From the NCBI GenBank assembly GCA_963798455.1, contig CAWCTD010000003.1:4030001-4094000 (forward strand): a DNA stretch of 64,000 nt, written 5' to 3'. The notes beneath the pieces are model-generated. The model worked only from the letters and a program-made list of their open reading frames with translations, searched no databases and was not told where the DNA came from. Positions 26,690-34,845 of the stretch are shown in pieces (within the stretch, counting starts at the first letter, position 1; each line of letters opens with the position of its first letter). Both the position numbers and the translations under genes were made by a program. This DNA is from CAWCTD01 sp963798455. Its GTDB lineage: Bacteria > Acidobacteriota > Terriglobia > Bryobacterales > Bryobacteraceae.

Positions 26690-28299
26690 GGCAGAAGATC
26701 CAGCGGGAGATGCCCGCGCCGCGGATGGGAACTCACGACTTCGAGCAGAAAGGAGAGGACCGGGCGCGTCTCCAGCGGGTCGATGAGCGCATCCACGTGC
26801 CCGCGGGCGGCCGCATACGTGGAGTCGAGCCAGCGCTCATAATCCGCCCGGGTCTGCTCGATGGACTGTTCGAGATCCGGCGGCAGGGGTTCGCCTGACC
26901 CGCTGTGTTTCTCGATCTCGGGTCCGTACATGGCTTGGATGGCGGAGTCACTCTCCATGACCCCGATGCGCGCGGTCGGCCAGCCCAAAGTGAAATCCGG
27001 GTCGAATCCCTGGCCGGCCATTGCGTAATAGCCAGCGCCGCTGGCGTGGTTCAGCGTGAGCACGATCTTCGGCACCGTCGCGCAGGCCATGCTCTCCACC
27101 ATTTCGGCACCCGCGCGGATGATGCCCCCGCTTTCGGCCGCATTGCCGACCATGAAGCCCGAGGTGTCTTGCAGGTAGACCAGGGGCAAGCCGTGCCGTT
27201 CGGCGTTCTCGACAAAATAGGACACCTTGCGGGCCGACTCGGTATAGATGATGCCGCCGACACGCGGCCCCCGGGCGGTCTTCACGAAGCCCCGGCGGTT
27301 GGCCACTACCGCCACCGGAATCCCCTCCAGCCGCACCTCGGCGCACAACATCTCCGGCGCGTACTCGGGCTGGAACTCCAGGTGATCGCCGGCGTCGAAG
27401 ATCGAGGCGATGATCGCCTCCATGTCGTAGGGCAACCGGTGGTCCGCGGGAAGAATCGAGTAGAGATCGGAAGACGCGCTGGCCGGGGCGCCCTGGCGCG
27501 GGCGGGACGCGGGTTCCGGGAAGTCGCGGAAAAGGCGCCGGATGAGGCCGAGGCAATCGCTGTCGTCAGCGGTGGTGTAGTGCGCGACGCCGCTGGTCCG
27601 GGTGTGCAGCGCGGCTCCCCCGAGAGTTTCGGTGTCAGTCTCTTCGCCGGTGGCGCCCTTGACCAGGTTCGGGCCGCCGAGCCCCATGAAGCTGGTGCCT
27701 TCCACCATCACGATGACGTCGCTTAGCGCAGGCAGATAGGCACCGCCGGCGATGCACGGACCCATGACGGCGGAGATCTGAGGAACCCGCAGTTTTCGCC
27801 GCATCAGGGAGTTGTAGTAGAAGATGCGCGCCGCGCCGTATTGGCCTGGGAAGATTCCGTCCTGGAGCGGCAGGTTCACTCCAGCCGAGTCCACGAGGTA
27901 GACGATCGGGATGCGGCTGCGCATGGCAATTTCCTGCGCGCGCAGGATTTTCGCAATGGTCTCGGGCCACCACGCGCCGGCCTTCACAGTGGCGTCGTTG
28001 GCAACCACAACCGCGGATCGCCCTTCGATTTTGCCTACTCCGGTGACCACGCCCGCCGCGGGGGCATGACCGTCGTACTTATCCCACGCGACAAGCAGGC
28101 CAACTTCGAAGAATCGCGAGTCGCGATCCAGGAGGCGTTCCAACCGCTCGCGCGCGGTCAGCTTTCCGGCCCGATGCTGCTTGTCGATCTTGGCTTCGCC
28201 GCCTCCCAGGCGGAGGCGAAACTCGAGCAGGTGCAACTGATCGACCAGCGTTTTGAGGTGATCTTGGCCACTGACCGTCCCAGGTCGGCTAAGTCCCAT
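26686..28299 (-). CDS. Acyl-CoA carboxylase, carboxyltransferase (beta) subunit
   Basis: A 537-residue protein of the MccB/AtuC/GccB type that moves CO2 from biotin to an acyl-CoA such as 3-methylcrotonyl-CoA or geranyl-CoA. The N-terminal half has KLTARERLERLLDRDSRFFE, YLVDSAGVNLPLQDGIFPGQ and VMGPCIAGGAYLPALSD. The C-terminal half has KVSYFVENAERHGLPLVYLQ, DTSGFMVGNAAESGGIIRAG and the oxyanion glycines of NHASGAGYYAM. The long linker and FPGQYGAARIFYYNSLMRR favour the methylcrotonyl/geranyl group over propionyl-CoA carboxylase. No biotin carboxylase/BCCP subunit is in the window, so the partner must be elsewhere. The gene lies 12 bases downstream of the mutase gene. Confidence 0.9.
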   Translation of the reverse strand: MGLSRPGTVSGQDHLKTLVDQLHLLEFRLRLGGGEAKIDKQHRAGKLTARERLERLLDRDSRFFEVGLLVAWDKYDGHAPAAGVVTGVGKIEGRSAVVVANDATVKAGAWWPETIAKILRAQEIAMRSRIPIVYLVDSAGVNLPLQDGIFPGQYGAARIFYYNSLMRRKLRVPQISAVMGPCIAGGAYLPALSDVIVMVEGTSFMGLGGPNLVKGATGEETDTETLGGAALHTRTSGVAHYTTADDSDCLGLIRRLFRDFPEPASRPRQGAPASASSDLYSILPADHRLPYDMEAIIASIFDAGDHLEFQPEYAPEMLCAEVRLEGIPVAVVANRRGFVKTARGPRVGGIIYTESARKVSYFVENAERHGLPLVYLQDTSGFMVGNAAESGGIIRAGAEMVESMACATVPKIVLTLNHASGAGYYAMAGQGFDPDFTLGWPTARIGVMESDSAIQAMYGPEIEKHSGSGEPLPPDLEQSIEQTRADYERWLDSTYAAARGHVDALIDPLETRPVLSFLLEVVSSHPRRGHLPLDLLP

Positions 28300-28311
28300 C
28301 TATTCTTTATT

Positions 28312-30069
28312 TTACATCATGGGACGAAATTTTCCGACGTGCTGCTGAATCCGCTCTGTAATTTGGCCGAGCGAGCACGCCTCGACCGTGTTGAGCAACT
28401 CGGCAAACACGTTGCCCCCGCGATCCACCGTTTCGCCCAGGCGGTCGAGGGCCCGTGCGGCCTTGGCCGCGTTGCGCCGCTTGAACTCTTTCAGCCGAGA
28501 TAGCTGGAGCCTCTTCTTGGCGTGCGGTGTCCGCACCCGCTCGACCCGGCGAGTGGCTTTCTCCCCGCTGCCGTAACGCGTGAGGCCCACCAGGGGGCGA
28601 ACGCCCGAGTAGATCTGGCTCTCGAGCCGGTGAGCGCTGGCCTGGATCTGCGTGCGTTGGTATCGATTCTCGACAGCGCCCAAGACCCCGCCGAGGCTCT
28701 CGATGGTGCGGAACTCCTCCAGGATCGCCTTTTCGACCACGCGCTCCATCGCCTTCATCCCCGGCGATCCGGAGAGGGCATTCATCATGTGCCGGAACAG
28801 ACCGGACTCCTCCAGGATGATCGACTGGGCGTGCGATGCCAGCCGGCTCCAGTCCTCGCTCGGCGTGGTGAAAGGCTCGTCGGCGCTGTTGGAGTGGGAC
28901 GAGTTCGTGGCGTTTGCGTAGGCCAGCAACAGTTCCACCGCGGTGCGGGTGAGGTTGTTCCGGAACTCGGCCGTGATCAAGGACCGTCCGCTGGTTTGCG
29001 TGTGAACCTTGAACAACTGCGCTTTGGGGCCCGCGCCGAACACGTCGCGCATCGCCACGGCGAAGATCTTACGGCACACGCGGGTGAGCGCAAGGTATTC
29101 GAGGTCCAGCCCGGAATCCAGAAAGAACGACAAGCGCGGACCGAACTGGTTTACGTCCAGCCCGCGTCCCATCAGCATTTCCACGTACGCGAAGCCGTTT
29201 GACAGTGTGTAAGCCGCTTGTTGAACGGGTGTGGCCCCGGCCTCCGCCATGTGGTAGCCGGAAATGGAAATCGGGTACCAGCGCGGTATCTCCCTGCTGG
29301 TCCACTCGATCATGTCGCAGAGGAAGCGCAGGGAAGGATCGAGGGGGAAGATGGTCTCGTTCTGCGCCTGGACTTCTTTGAGGATGTCGGCCTGCACGGT
29401 GCCGCGCAGCTTTGGCACAATCTTCGCGCCGAAGCGCCGCTTCGCGGCGGCGATGTACATCGCCATGATGATCGGAGCAGGCCCGGAGATGGTCATCGAC
29501 ACCGAGCAATGCGGCTCGCCCAGCGGGAAGCCCTTGTACAAGCGGACCATGTCTTCCACCGTGTCGATGGCCACGCCTCCCTCCCCCACTTTGCCGAATA
29601 CGCCATCGGCGTCGCTGTCCAGACCGTACAGCGTGGGGCCGTCGAACGCAGTCGAGAGGCGGTAACTGCGTTGCTGCCGGCTCAGGTAGCGAAAGCGCTC
29701 GTTCGTGTCTTCGGCCAGTCCCAGACCCGCGAACAGCCGTGTCGGCTCTTCAGCCTTGGCCTGCGCGGGATCGGCCGGATCGAGGTACATCTCGGGATAG
29801 GCCGAGTTCACATAGGGGAATTCGCCGGGCAGACCTTCGCCGTACAAATAGCGCGCGATCTCGCCGGGGTCGTCCGTCTGCGGCAACGCCAGGCGCGGCA
29901 CCTTCAGCCCCGTGGGAATCTCGACTTCGGGCACGGACCGGCGAATCTTCTCCCAACGGGCCAGAGTTTCGGAATGGGTCTTGCCGTCGTCCCGGGCACG
30001 CTCCACTTGTCGCGCAACGAAGACATTGTAGGCTTCGACAGCGTCACACACTCTCGCCAGAGAAGTCAT
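28312..30069 (-). CDS. Adenosylcobalamin-dependent acyl-CoA mutase catalytic subunit, IcmF-like
   Basis: A 585-residue TIM-barrel mutase that lacks its own B12-binding domain. It resembles the catalytic part of IcmF (isobutyryl-/pivalyl-CoA mutase) more than methylmalonyl-CoA mutase. The position of the methylmalonyl-type RQYAGF motif reads YRLSTAFDGPTLYG (residues 136-149), and the arginine that grips the methylmalonyl carboxylate is replaced by Q in LKEVQAQNETIFP. The catalytic histidine is in SISGYHMAEAGA. The C-terminal IcmF-like region includes ATNSSHSNSADEPFTTPSED. ATG 30069 overlaps the stop of the B12-binding/GTPase gene, and the two genes together reproduce the domain order of fused IcmF. 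The exact acyl substrate is not determined by sequence. Confidence 0.85.
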   Translation of the reverse strand: MTSLARVCDAVEAYNVFVARQVERARDDGKTHSETLARWEKIRRSVPEVEIPTGLKVPRLALPQTDDPGEIARYLYGEGLPGEFPYVNSAYPEMYLDPADPAQAKAEEPTRLFAGLGLAEDTNERFRYLSRQQRSYRLSTAFDGPTLYGLDSDADGVFGKVGEGGVAIDTVEDMVRLYKGFPLGEPHCSVSMTISGPAPIIMAMYIAAAKRRFGAKIVPKLRGTVQADILKEVQAQNETIFPLDPSLRFLCDMIEWTSREIPRWYPISISGYHMAEAGATPVQQAAYTLSNGFAYVEMLMGRGLDVNQFGPRLSFFLDSGLDLEYLALTRVCRKIFAVAMRDVFGAGPKAQLFKVHTQTSGRSLITAEFRNNLTRTAVELLLAYANATNSSHSNSADEPFTTPSEDWSRLASHAQSIILEESGLFRHMMNALSGSPGMKAMERVVEKAILEEFRTIESLGGVLGAVENRYQRTQIQASAHRLESQIYSGVRPLVGLTRYGSGEKATRRVERVRTPHAKKRLQLSRLKEFKRRNAAKAARALDRLGETVDRGGNVFAELLNTVEACSLGQITERIQQHVGKFRPMM

Positions 30070-31217
30070 CGCCCCACCCCCGTCAGGATCTGAAACAGTT
30101 CGTCCACGCCGGGGTCGCGGTGCCGCCGCGCTTCGGTACACACCAGTTTCTGGCCGCGCCCGTTTTCCGCCAGGCGGCGGCCGATCTCCGCCTGCGCCGC
30201 CTTCGCGCGAGGCTGATCCGACTTGTTCACGACGACGATGTCCGCCGCATCGAGCATGATGACCTTCTGCAATTGCAGCCGCGCGCCGTAGTCGGGATTC
30301 ATCACCAGGATCTGGTGGTCGAAAAGTCCCGCCCTGAAAGGCATCGCCTCCTGGCCGGTCCCCACGGTCTCCACCAGGATCATCTCGAAGCCCTGATGAA
30401 GGAGGAACTCGAGGCAGCGCTCTGACGCCGAAGCCAGGCCGCCGGCGCGTCCGCGAGTGGCCAGGCTGCGCATGAAGACACGGTCGTGCTGCGAGTGGAT
30501 CATCATGGCGCGATCGCCCAACAGCGCGCCCTTGCCGGCCATGCTGGGATCGTGCGACAGGATCGCGATGCGTCCGCGCGGCCGCGCGTCGAGATGGCGC
30601 AGCACCAACTCGTCGATCAAAGTCGTTTTCCCCGCCCCGCCCGGCCCGGTAACTCCGATCACGGCGACGCCATGCAACCGCTCCCTCACGGTCGCGGCTC
30701 TGAATCCCGCTTCCGAGCCGCGCGCGTCAGCAAGCGGTCTTTCACGGCCGTTCTCGATGGCGGTGAGCCTGGCGGCAACATGATCGTCGGGGTTCACGGC
30801 GCGCGCCCGCCGTCGCGGCCTGCTGTAACTCTTCGCCACGAAGCGGGTCATCGTTTCCAGCGGTGTTCCCGCAAAGAAAAGTTCATCCGTGCCCTGCCGG
30901 CGCATGACGCGCGCATCGGCCTCCGAGATGGTCCCGCCTCCTCCTCCAAACAGGCCGATGTGCCTGCCACCCCGGCGGTCGATTTCGCGGCGCACCTCGC
31001 GGAAGAACTCCACGTGGCCGCCGTTGTACGAAGAGAGGCCCACCGCTGCGGCGTCCTCCTGAATCGCCGCGCGGGCGATGTCGGTCACCGAGCGGTGAAA
31101 GCCGAGGTACACCACCTCGATGCCGTGGCGAATGAATTCCAGGTTCAGCGTGTTGATGGCGCTGTCGTGGCCATCACAGATCGGTACCGCGGTGAGCAAG
31201 CGAACCGGCCGGTTCAT
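30066..31217 (-). CDS. B12-binding domain fused to MeaB/MeaI-type GTPase chaperone (N-terminal half of IcmF)
   Basis: A 383-residue two-domain protein. Residues 1-130 form the cobalamin-binding domain: the lower-ligand motif reads CDGHDSAI (D15, H17), and LSSYNGGHVEFFREV and GLFGGGGGTISEAD follow as in IcmF. From about residue 185 a G3E GTPase follows with P-loop GVTGPGGAGKTT, then VETVGTGQEAM and base-recognition NKSD. The GTPase would load and protect the mutase's adenosylcobalamin. The linker at residues 160-181 is encoded by a REP-like inverted repeat. I start at ATG 31217, where the fold begins. It is the first gene of the operon, divergent from the ETF:quinone oxidoreductase-like gene. 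Confidence 0.85.
   Translation of the reverse strand: MNRPVRLLTAVPICDGHDSAINTLNLEFIRHGIEVVYLGFHRSVTDIARAAIQEDAAAVGLSSYNGGHVEFFREVRREIDRRGGRHIGLFGGGGGTISEADARVMRRQGTDELFFAGTPLETMTRFVAKSYSRPRRRARAVNPDDHVAARLTAIENGRERPLADARGSEAGFRAATVRERLHGVAVIGVTGPGGAGKTTLIDELVLRHLDARPRGRIAILSHDPSMAGKGALLGDRAMMIHSQHDRVFMRSLATRGRAGGLASASERCLEFLLHQGFEMILVETVGTGQEAMPFRAGLFDHQILVMNPDYGARLQLQKVIMLDAADIVVVNKSDQPRAKAAQAEIGRRLAENGRGQKLVCTEARRHRDPGVDELFQILTGVGR
30677..30738. repeat. REP-like imperfect inverted repeat inside a coding region
   Basis: Two nested inverted pairs are present: ACCGCT at 30677-30682 with AGCGGT at 30733-30738, and CGCGGCTC at 30693-30700 with GAGCCGCG at 30715-30722. Read on the minus strand in the frame of the B12/GTPase gene they encode RPLADARGSEAGFRAATVRE. 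The layout is that of an interspersed palindromic repeat. I saw no second copy in this window. Confidence 0.6.
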
Positions 31218-31310
31218 TGAGTGGTCCTTGATTTCAAGGTAAATCCCTGCGGAGAGCCGTGGCAAGCGGAAAACAGGAGGCAGGCGTGCTATATTCTGGG
31301 CGGGATCGCT

Positions 31311-33167
31311 ATGCGGCTGAGCGGGCTGGAGACTGGGGTTTTTCTTGCGCTGCTGGCGGCTTCGATCTTCGTCTTCGTGCGGAGGCTCGCGCCGGTTGTG
31401 GGCCGGGTCCTCCGCTCCAAGCCTGACGCCGATTTCAAGCTGCGCCCCCTTGGCCCGCGGTTCAAGAGGCTCGTTTGGGAGGTCCTGCTCCAAGGCAAGG
31501 TGATCCGCGAGCGCCCGTGGCCCGGCTTGGCGCATGCGTTCGTCTTCTGGGGCTTTTGCGCGTTCGTGCTGGTCACTATCAACCACATCTCGGAAGCCTT
31601 CGGCCTGACGCTCGTTTCTCGCGATGGCTTCGGGCGGCTCTATTTCCGGGTCGCCGCAGCCTTCGCGCTGGCGGTGGCGGTGTCCATCGCGGGTTTGGCG
31701 GCGCGCCGGTTCATCGTGCGGCCCAAGTGGCTTGGAACCGTCTCGTATGAGTCTGGGGTGATCGCGTTCCTAATCTTCGCGCTGATGGTGACTTACCTGG
31801 CCCGGTTCGTGCTGGCTGAGGGCACGCCGGCAGCGCGCGCAAACTGGTGGGCGCACACGCTGGTCCTGCTGGTCTTTCTCCCGGTGATTCCTCAAACCAA
31901 GCACCTGCACCTGGTGCTCAGCCCTCTCACCGTTTTCCTCGACCGGCGCGGCTTCAGCCAGATCGCGCCGCTCGAAGGCGACGAGGACTTCGGCCTCACG
32001 GCCGGCAAGGACGTCACCCGCGTCGCCAGCCTCCAGGCTTACACCTGCGTCGAGTGCGGGCGCTGCACCGAGCATTGCCCCGCCAACAACACCGGCAAGA
32101 TCCTGGATCCGAAAGAAATCATCCTCGGCGTCCGCCGTTACCTGAACGACTTTGGCCCCGGGGGCGAAACACCGCTGCTCGGCAAGCACCTGTCGATGGA
32201 GGCGGCCTTCCAGTGCACGACCTGCGGCGCCTGCGAATACCAGTGCCCGGTGGGAGTGCAGCATCTGCCGATCATCATCGGGTTGCGCCGGGGCGCCGTG
32301 AACACGGGGCACTGGGAGGACGACCACGGCACCAGGCTGTTCCTCAACCTGGAGCGGCACGGGAATGCTCTCGGCTTCTCGCACAGCGAGCGGGAGCAGT
32401 TCATCCAGAAGCACGGCCTGCCGATGTTCGACGGCGCGCAGGAATACTGTCTGTGGCTTGGCTGCATGGGGTCCTACGATCCTCAGGGGCGCGAGATCGT
32501 GCTGGCCCTGGCCGGGGTGCTGCGGCATCTGGGCATCACTTTCGGAGTGCTGCCTAAGGAGAAGTGCAACGGCGAGCCGGCTCGCAGGCTTGGCAACGAC
32601 CTTTTGTTTGGAGAACTGGCGCAGGCCAACCTGGAAGAGATCCGCCGCAGCCGCGCCACGAAATTCCTTTCCATCTGCCCCCATTGTGTCCGCACGATGA
32701 AAGAGGACTGGAAGGAATTCGGGGTGAGCCTGGAGATCGAGCACCACAGCGAACTTCTGGCGCGGCTCACGTCGAAGTTGCCAGAGACTACCGGGGCTCG
32801 GCCAAAGGTGGTCTTTCATGATGCCTGCTACCTGGGGCGCTATCGGGGCGTCTTTGATCAGCCGCGCGGGGTTGTCGAGAGATGGGGGACCGTGGTTGAC
32901 CCGCCGCGGGCGCGCGGCCGCAGTTTCTGCTGCGGCGCGGGCGGCGGCCGGTTCTTCCTGGGCGAAGAAGCCGGCAAGCGCGTGAGCGCGGCTCGATCGG
33001 AGGAGTTGGTGGCGACCGGCGCGGAACTGGTCGCCGCGGCGTGCCCCTTTTGTCATTCGATGCTGAGGGACGCACTCACGACCGTCTCGCCGGCCCCGCC
33101 CAAACTGCTCGACATCGCTCAAATCGCGGCTGCAACACTGAGGATTGACTATGCTTCCAAAAGCTAG
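31311..33167 (+). CDS. ETF:(mena)quinone oxidoreductase-like membrane Fe-S protein
   Basis: A 618-residue membrane protein with three parts. Residues 1-230 have about six hydrophobic segments resembling the NarI/HdrE cytochrome b fold (HAFVFWGFCAFVLVTINHIS). Two 4Fe-4S clusters follow in CVECGRCTEHCPAN and CTTCGACEYQCPVG. The C-terminal half has two CCG-type domains, seen in CPHCVRTMKEDW, FHDACYLGRYRGVFD and FCCGAGGGRFF. The family is thought to carry electrons from EtfAB to menaquinone in bacteria that lack classical ETF-QO. The 3' end overlaps the next acyl-CoA dehydrogenase gene, and etfBA lie 2.7 kb downstream. ATG 31311 is chosen over 31221 because the first helix begins there. Confidence 0.85.
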   Translation: MRLSGLETGVFLALLAASIFVFVRRLAPVVGRVLRSKPDADFKLRPLGPRFKRLVWEVLLQGKVIRERPWPGLAHAFVFWGFCAFVLVTINHISEAFGLTLVSRDGFGRLYFRVAAAFALAVAVSIAGLAARRFIVRPKWLGTVSYESGVIAFLIFALMVTYLARFVLAEGTPAARANWWAHTLVLLVFLPVIPQTKHLHLVLSPLTVFLDRRGFSQIAPLEGDEDFGLTAGKDVTRVASLQAYTCVECGRCTEHCPANNTGKILDPKEIILGVRRYLNDFGPGGETPLLGKHLSMEAAFQCTTCGACEYQCPVGVQHLPIIIGLRRGAVNTGHWEDDHGTRLFLNLERHGNALGFSHSEREQFIQKHGLPMFDGAQEYCLWLGCMGSYDPQGREIVLALAGVLRHLGITFGVLPKEKCNGEPARRLGNDLLFGELAQANLEEIRRSRATKFLSICPHCVRTMKEDWKEFGVSLEIEHHSELLARLTSKLPETTGARPKVVFHDACYLGRYRGVFDQPRGVVERWGTVVDPPRARGRSFCCGAGGGRFFLGEEAGKRVSAARSEELVATGAELVAAACPFCHSMLRDALTTVSPAPPKLLDIAQIAAATLRIDYASKS

Positions 33168-34845
33168 AGGCGGCTCCTTTCTGATCGAGGATCGAGCGCC
33201 CGGCGAGATCTTCACGGCGGAGGATCTCAGCGAAGAGCACCTCGCCATCGCCCGAACCGTGGATGAATTCTGGGCGCAGGAGGTCGAGCCGAATCTCAAA
33301 GCGATCCGTCACCAGGAACCCGGCGTTGCCCGAGGCGTGCTGCACAAGTCAGCGGACCTGGGCCTCACAGGCATCACCATTCCCGAGAAGTTTGGCGGGA
33401 TGGAACTGGATTTGGCCTCCGCTATGGTCGCAGCCGAGCACCTGGCACGCGACGGATCCTACGCGATCTGTCATGAAGTGCACACCGGAATCGGCACGCT
33501 GCCGATCCTCTACTTCGGCTCCGAGGAACTGAAACAAAAATACCTGCCGAAGCTGGCGGCAGCCGAGTTGGTGGGGGCCTACGCGCTCACCGAGCCGCAA
33601 GCCGGTTCCGACGCCCTGGCTGCCCGCGCCCGCGCCGACCTTAGCCCCGATGGCAAGCATTACATCCTCAACGGGCAGAAGATGTGGATCACCAACGGGG
33701 GCATCGCCGATCTTTTCACCGTGTTCGCCAAAGTCGGAGGCGAGAAGTTCACTGCATTTCTCGTCGAGCGCGGCTTCCCCGGAGTCACCACCGGCGCGGA
33801 AGAACAAAAAATGGGGATCAAGGGCAGCTCCACTACGGCGCTGTATATGGACAATGTCGCCGTGCCGGTGGAGAACGTCTTGGGCGAGGTCGGCCGCGGC
33901 CACATCATCGCCTTCAACATCCTCAACAGCGGGCGGCTCAAGATCGGCGTGCTCACGCTGGGGGGCGCGAAGCACGTGCTTGGCCTCTCTCTCAAGTACG
34001 CCAAGGAGCGCAAAGCATTCGGCTCGGCGATCTCGGAATTCGGCGCCATCCGGCACAAGCTGGCCGAGATGGCCATCCGCGTGTATGCGGCGGAATCGAT
34101 GCTGTGGCGCGTCGTGGGGCTCATCGAGAGCCAGCTCGAAGGCCAAGTCATGCTGAAGGCTCTAGAGGAGTACGCCGTGGAGTGCTCCATCATCAAGGTG
34201 TATTGCTCCGAGGTTTACGACTACGTGGCGGACGAGGGCGTGCAGATTCACGGCGGCTACGGCTATCACCAGGACTACGACGTCGAACGAGCCTACCGCG
34301 ATTCACGGATCAACCGCATCTACGAAGGGACCAACGAGATCAACCGCCTTCTCATCCCGGGGATGCTGTTAAAACGTGCAGCACGCGGGCGGTTGGACTT
34401 CTTGCCGGCCGCGCAGGCGCCGGCGGAGGGCGCGGATGAAGAGTCCCGCCTGGTCGAAAGCGCGAAGCGGATCGCGCTGCTGTCGATCCGCCTCGCCCGC
34501 GAGAAGTATGGCGATGAGACGCAGAGGCAGCAGGAAGTCCTCATGGACATCGCGGACATCGTCATGGAGGTCTTCGCCATGGAGTCGGGCCTGCTGCGCA
34601 GCCGCAAGTTCGCGGCAGGCAAAGGCGCGAATGCCGTTGACATGTGCGCCGTGCTCCTGCGCGATGCACTGGGCCGCATAGAGATGGCGGCGAGGAACGT
34701 ACTGGGCGCTTGCCTGGAGGGCGACGGGCTGCGCACGCATCTGTCCGAACTTCATCAGTCTGCCGCGTACGTTCCGGTGGACGCCGTCGCTTTGCGGCGC
34801 AGAATCGCGGGCCGGCTATTGGAGCGAGAACGGTACGCCGTCTAG
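33151..34845 (+). CDS. Acyl-CoA dehydrogenase, long form
   Basis: A 564-residue acyl-CoA dehydrogenase. The first roughly 400 residues are the standard fold, with AYALTEPQAGSDALAARARA, KMWITNGGIADLFTVFAKV and IHGGYGYHQDYDVERAYRDS; the catalytic glutamate is in IYEGTNEINRLLI. An extra C-terminal helical region of about 160 residues follows, as in very-long-chain-type and many Gram-positive enzymes. The start is ATG 33151 (AGGA upstream); the TTG at 33145 is less likely. It overlaps the end of the membrane oxidoreductase gene by 17 bases, implying coupled synthesis of the donor and its electron route. Confidence 0.9.
   Translation: MLPKARGGSFLIEDRAPGEIFTAEDLSEEHLAIARTVDEFWAQEVEPNLKAIRHQEPGVARGVLHKSADLGLTGITIPEKFGGMELDLASAMVAAEHLARDGSYAICHEVHTGIGTLPILYFGSEELKQKYLPKLAAAELVGAYALTEPQAGSDALAARARADLSPDGKHYILNGQKMWITNGGIADLFTVFAKVGGEKFTAFLVERGFPGVTTGAEEQKMGIKGSSTTALYMDNVAVPVENVLGEVGRGHIIAFNILNSGRLKIGVLTLGGAKHVLGLSLKYAKERKAFGSAISEFGAIRHKLAEMAIRVYAAESMLWRVVGLIESQLEGQVMLKALEEYAVECSIIKVYCSEVYDYVADEGVQIHGGYGYHQDYDVERAYRDSRINRIYEGTNEINRLLIPGMLLKRAARGRLDFLPAAQAPAEGADEESRLVESAKRIALLSIRLAREKYGDETQRQQEVLMDIADIVMEVFAMESGLLRSRKFAAGKGANAVDMCAVLLRDALGRIEMAARNVLGACLEGDGLRTHLSELHQSAAYVPVDAVALRRRIAGRLLERERYAV

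Noticed and set aside
28312..30069. Methylmalonyl-CoA mutase
   Set aside because: The methylmalonyl-type RQYAGF motif and carboxylate-binding arginine are absent. The IcmF-type sequence is found in both places, and the B12 domain is in a separate IcmF-like gene.
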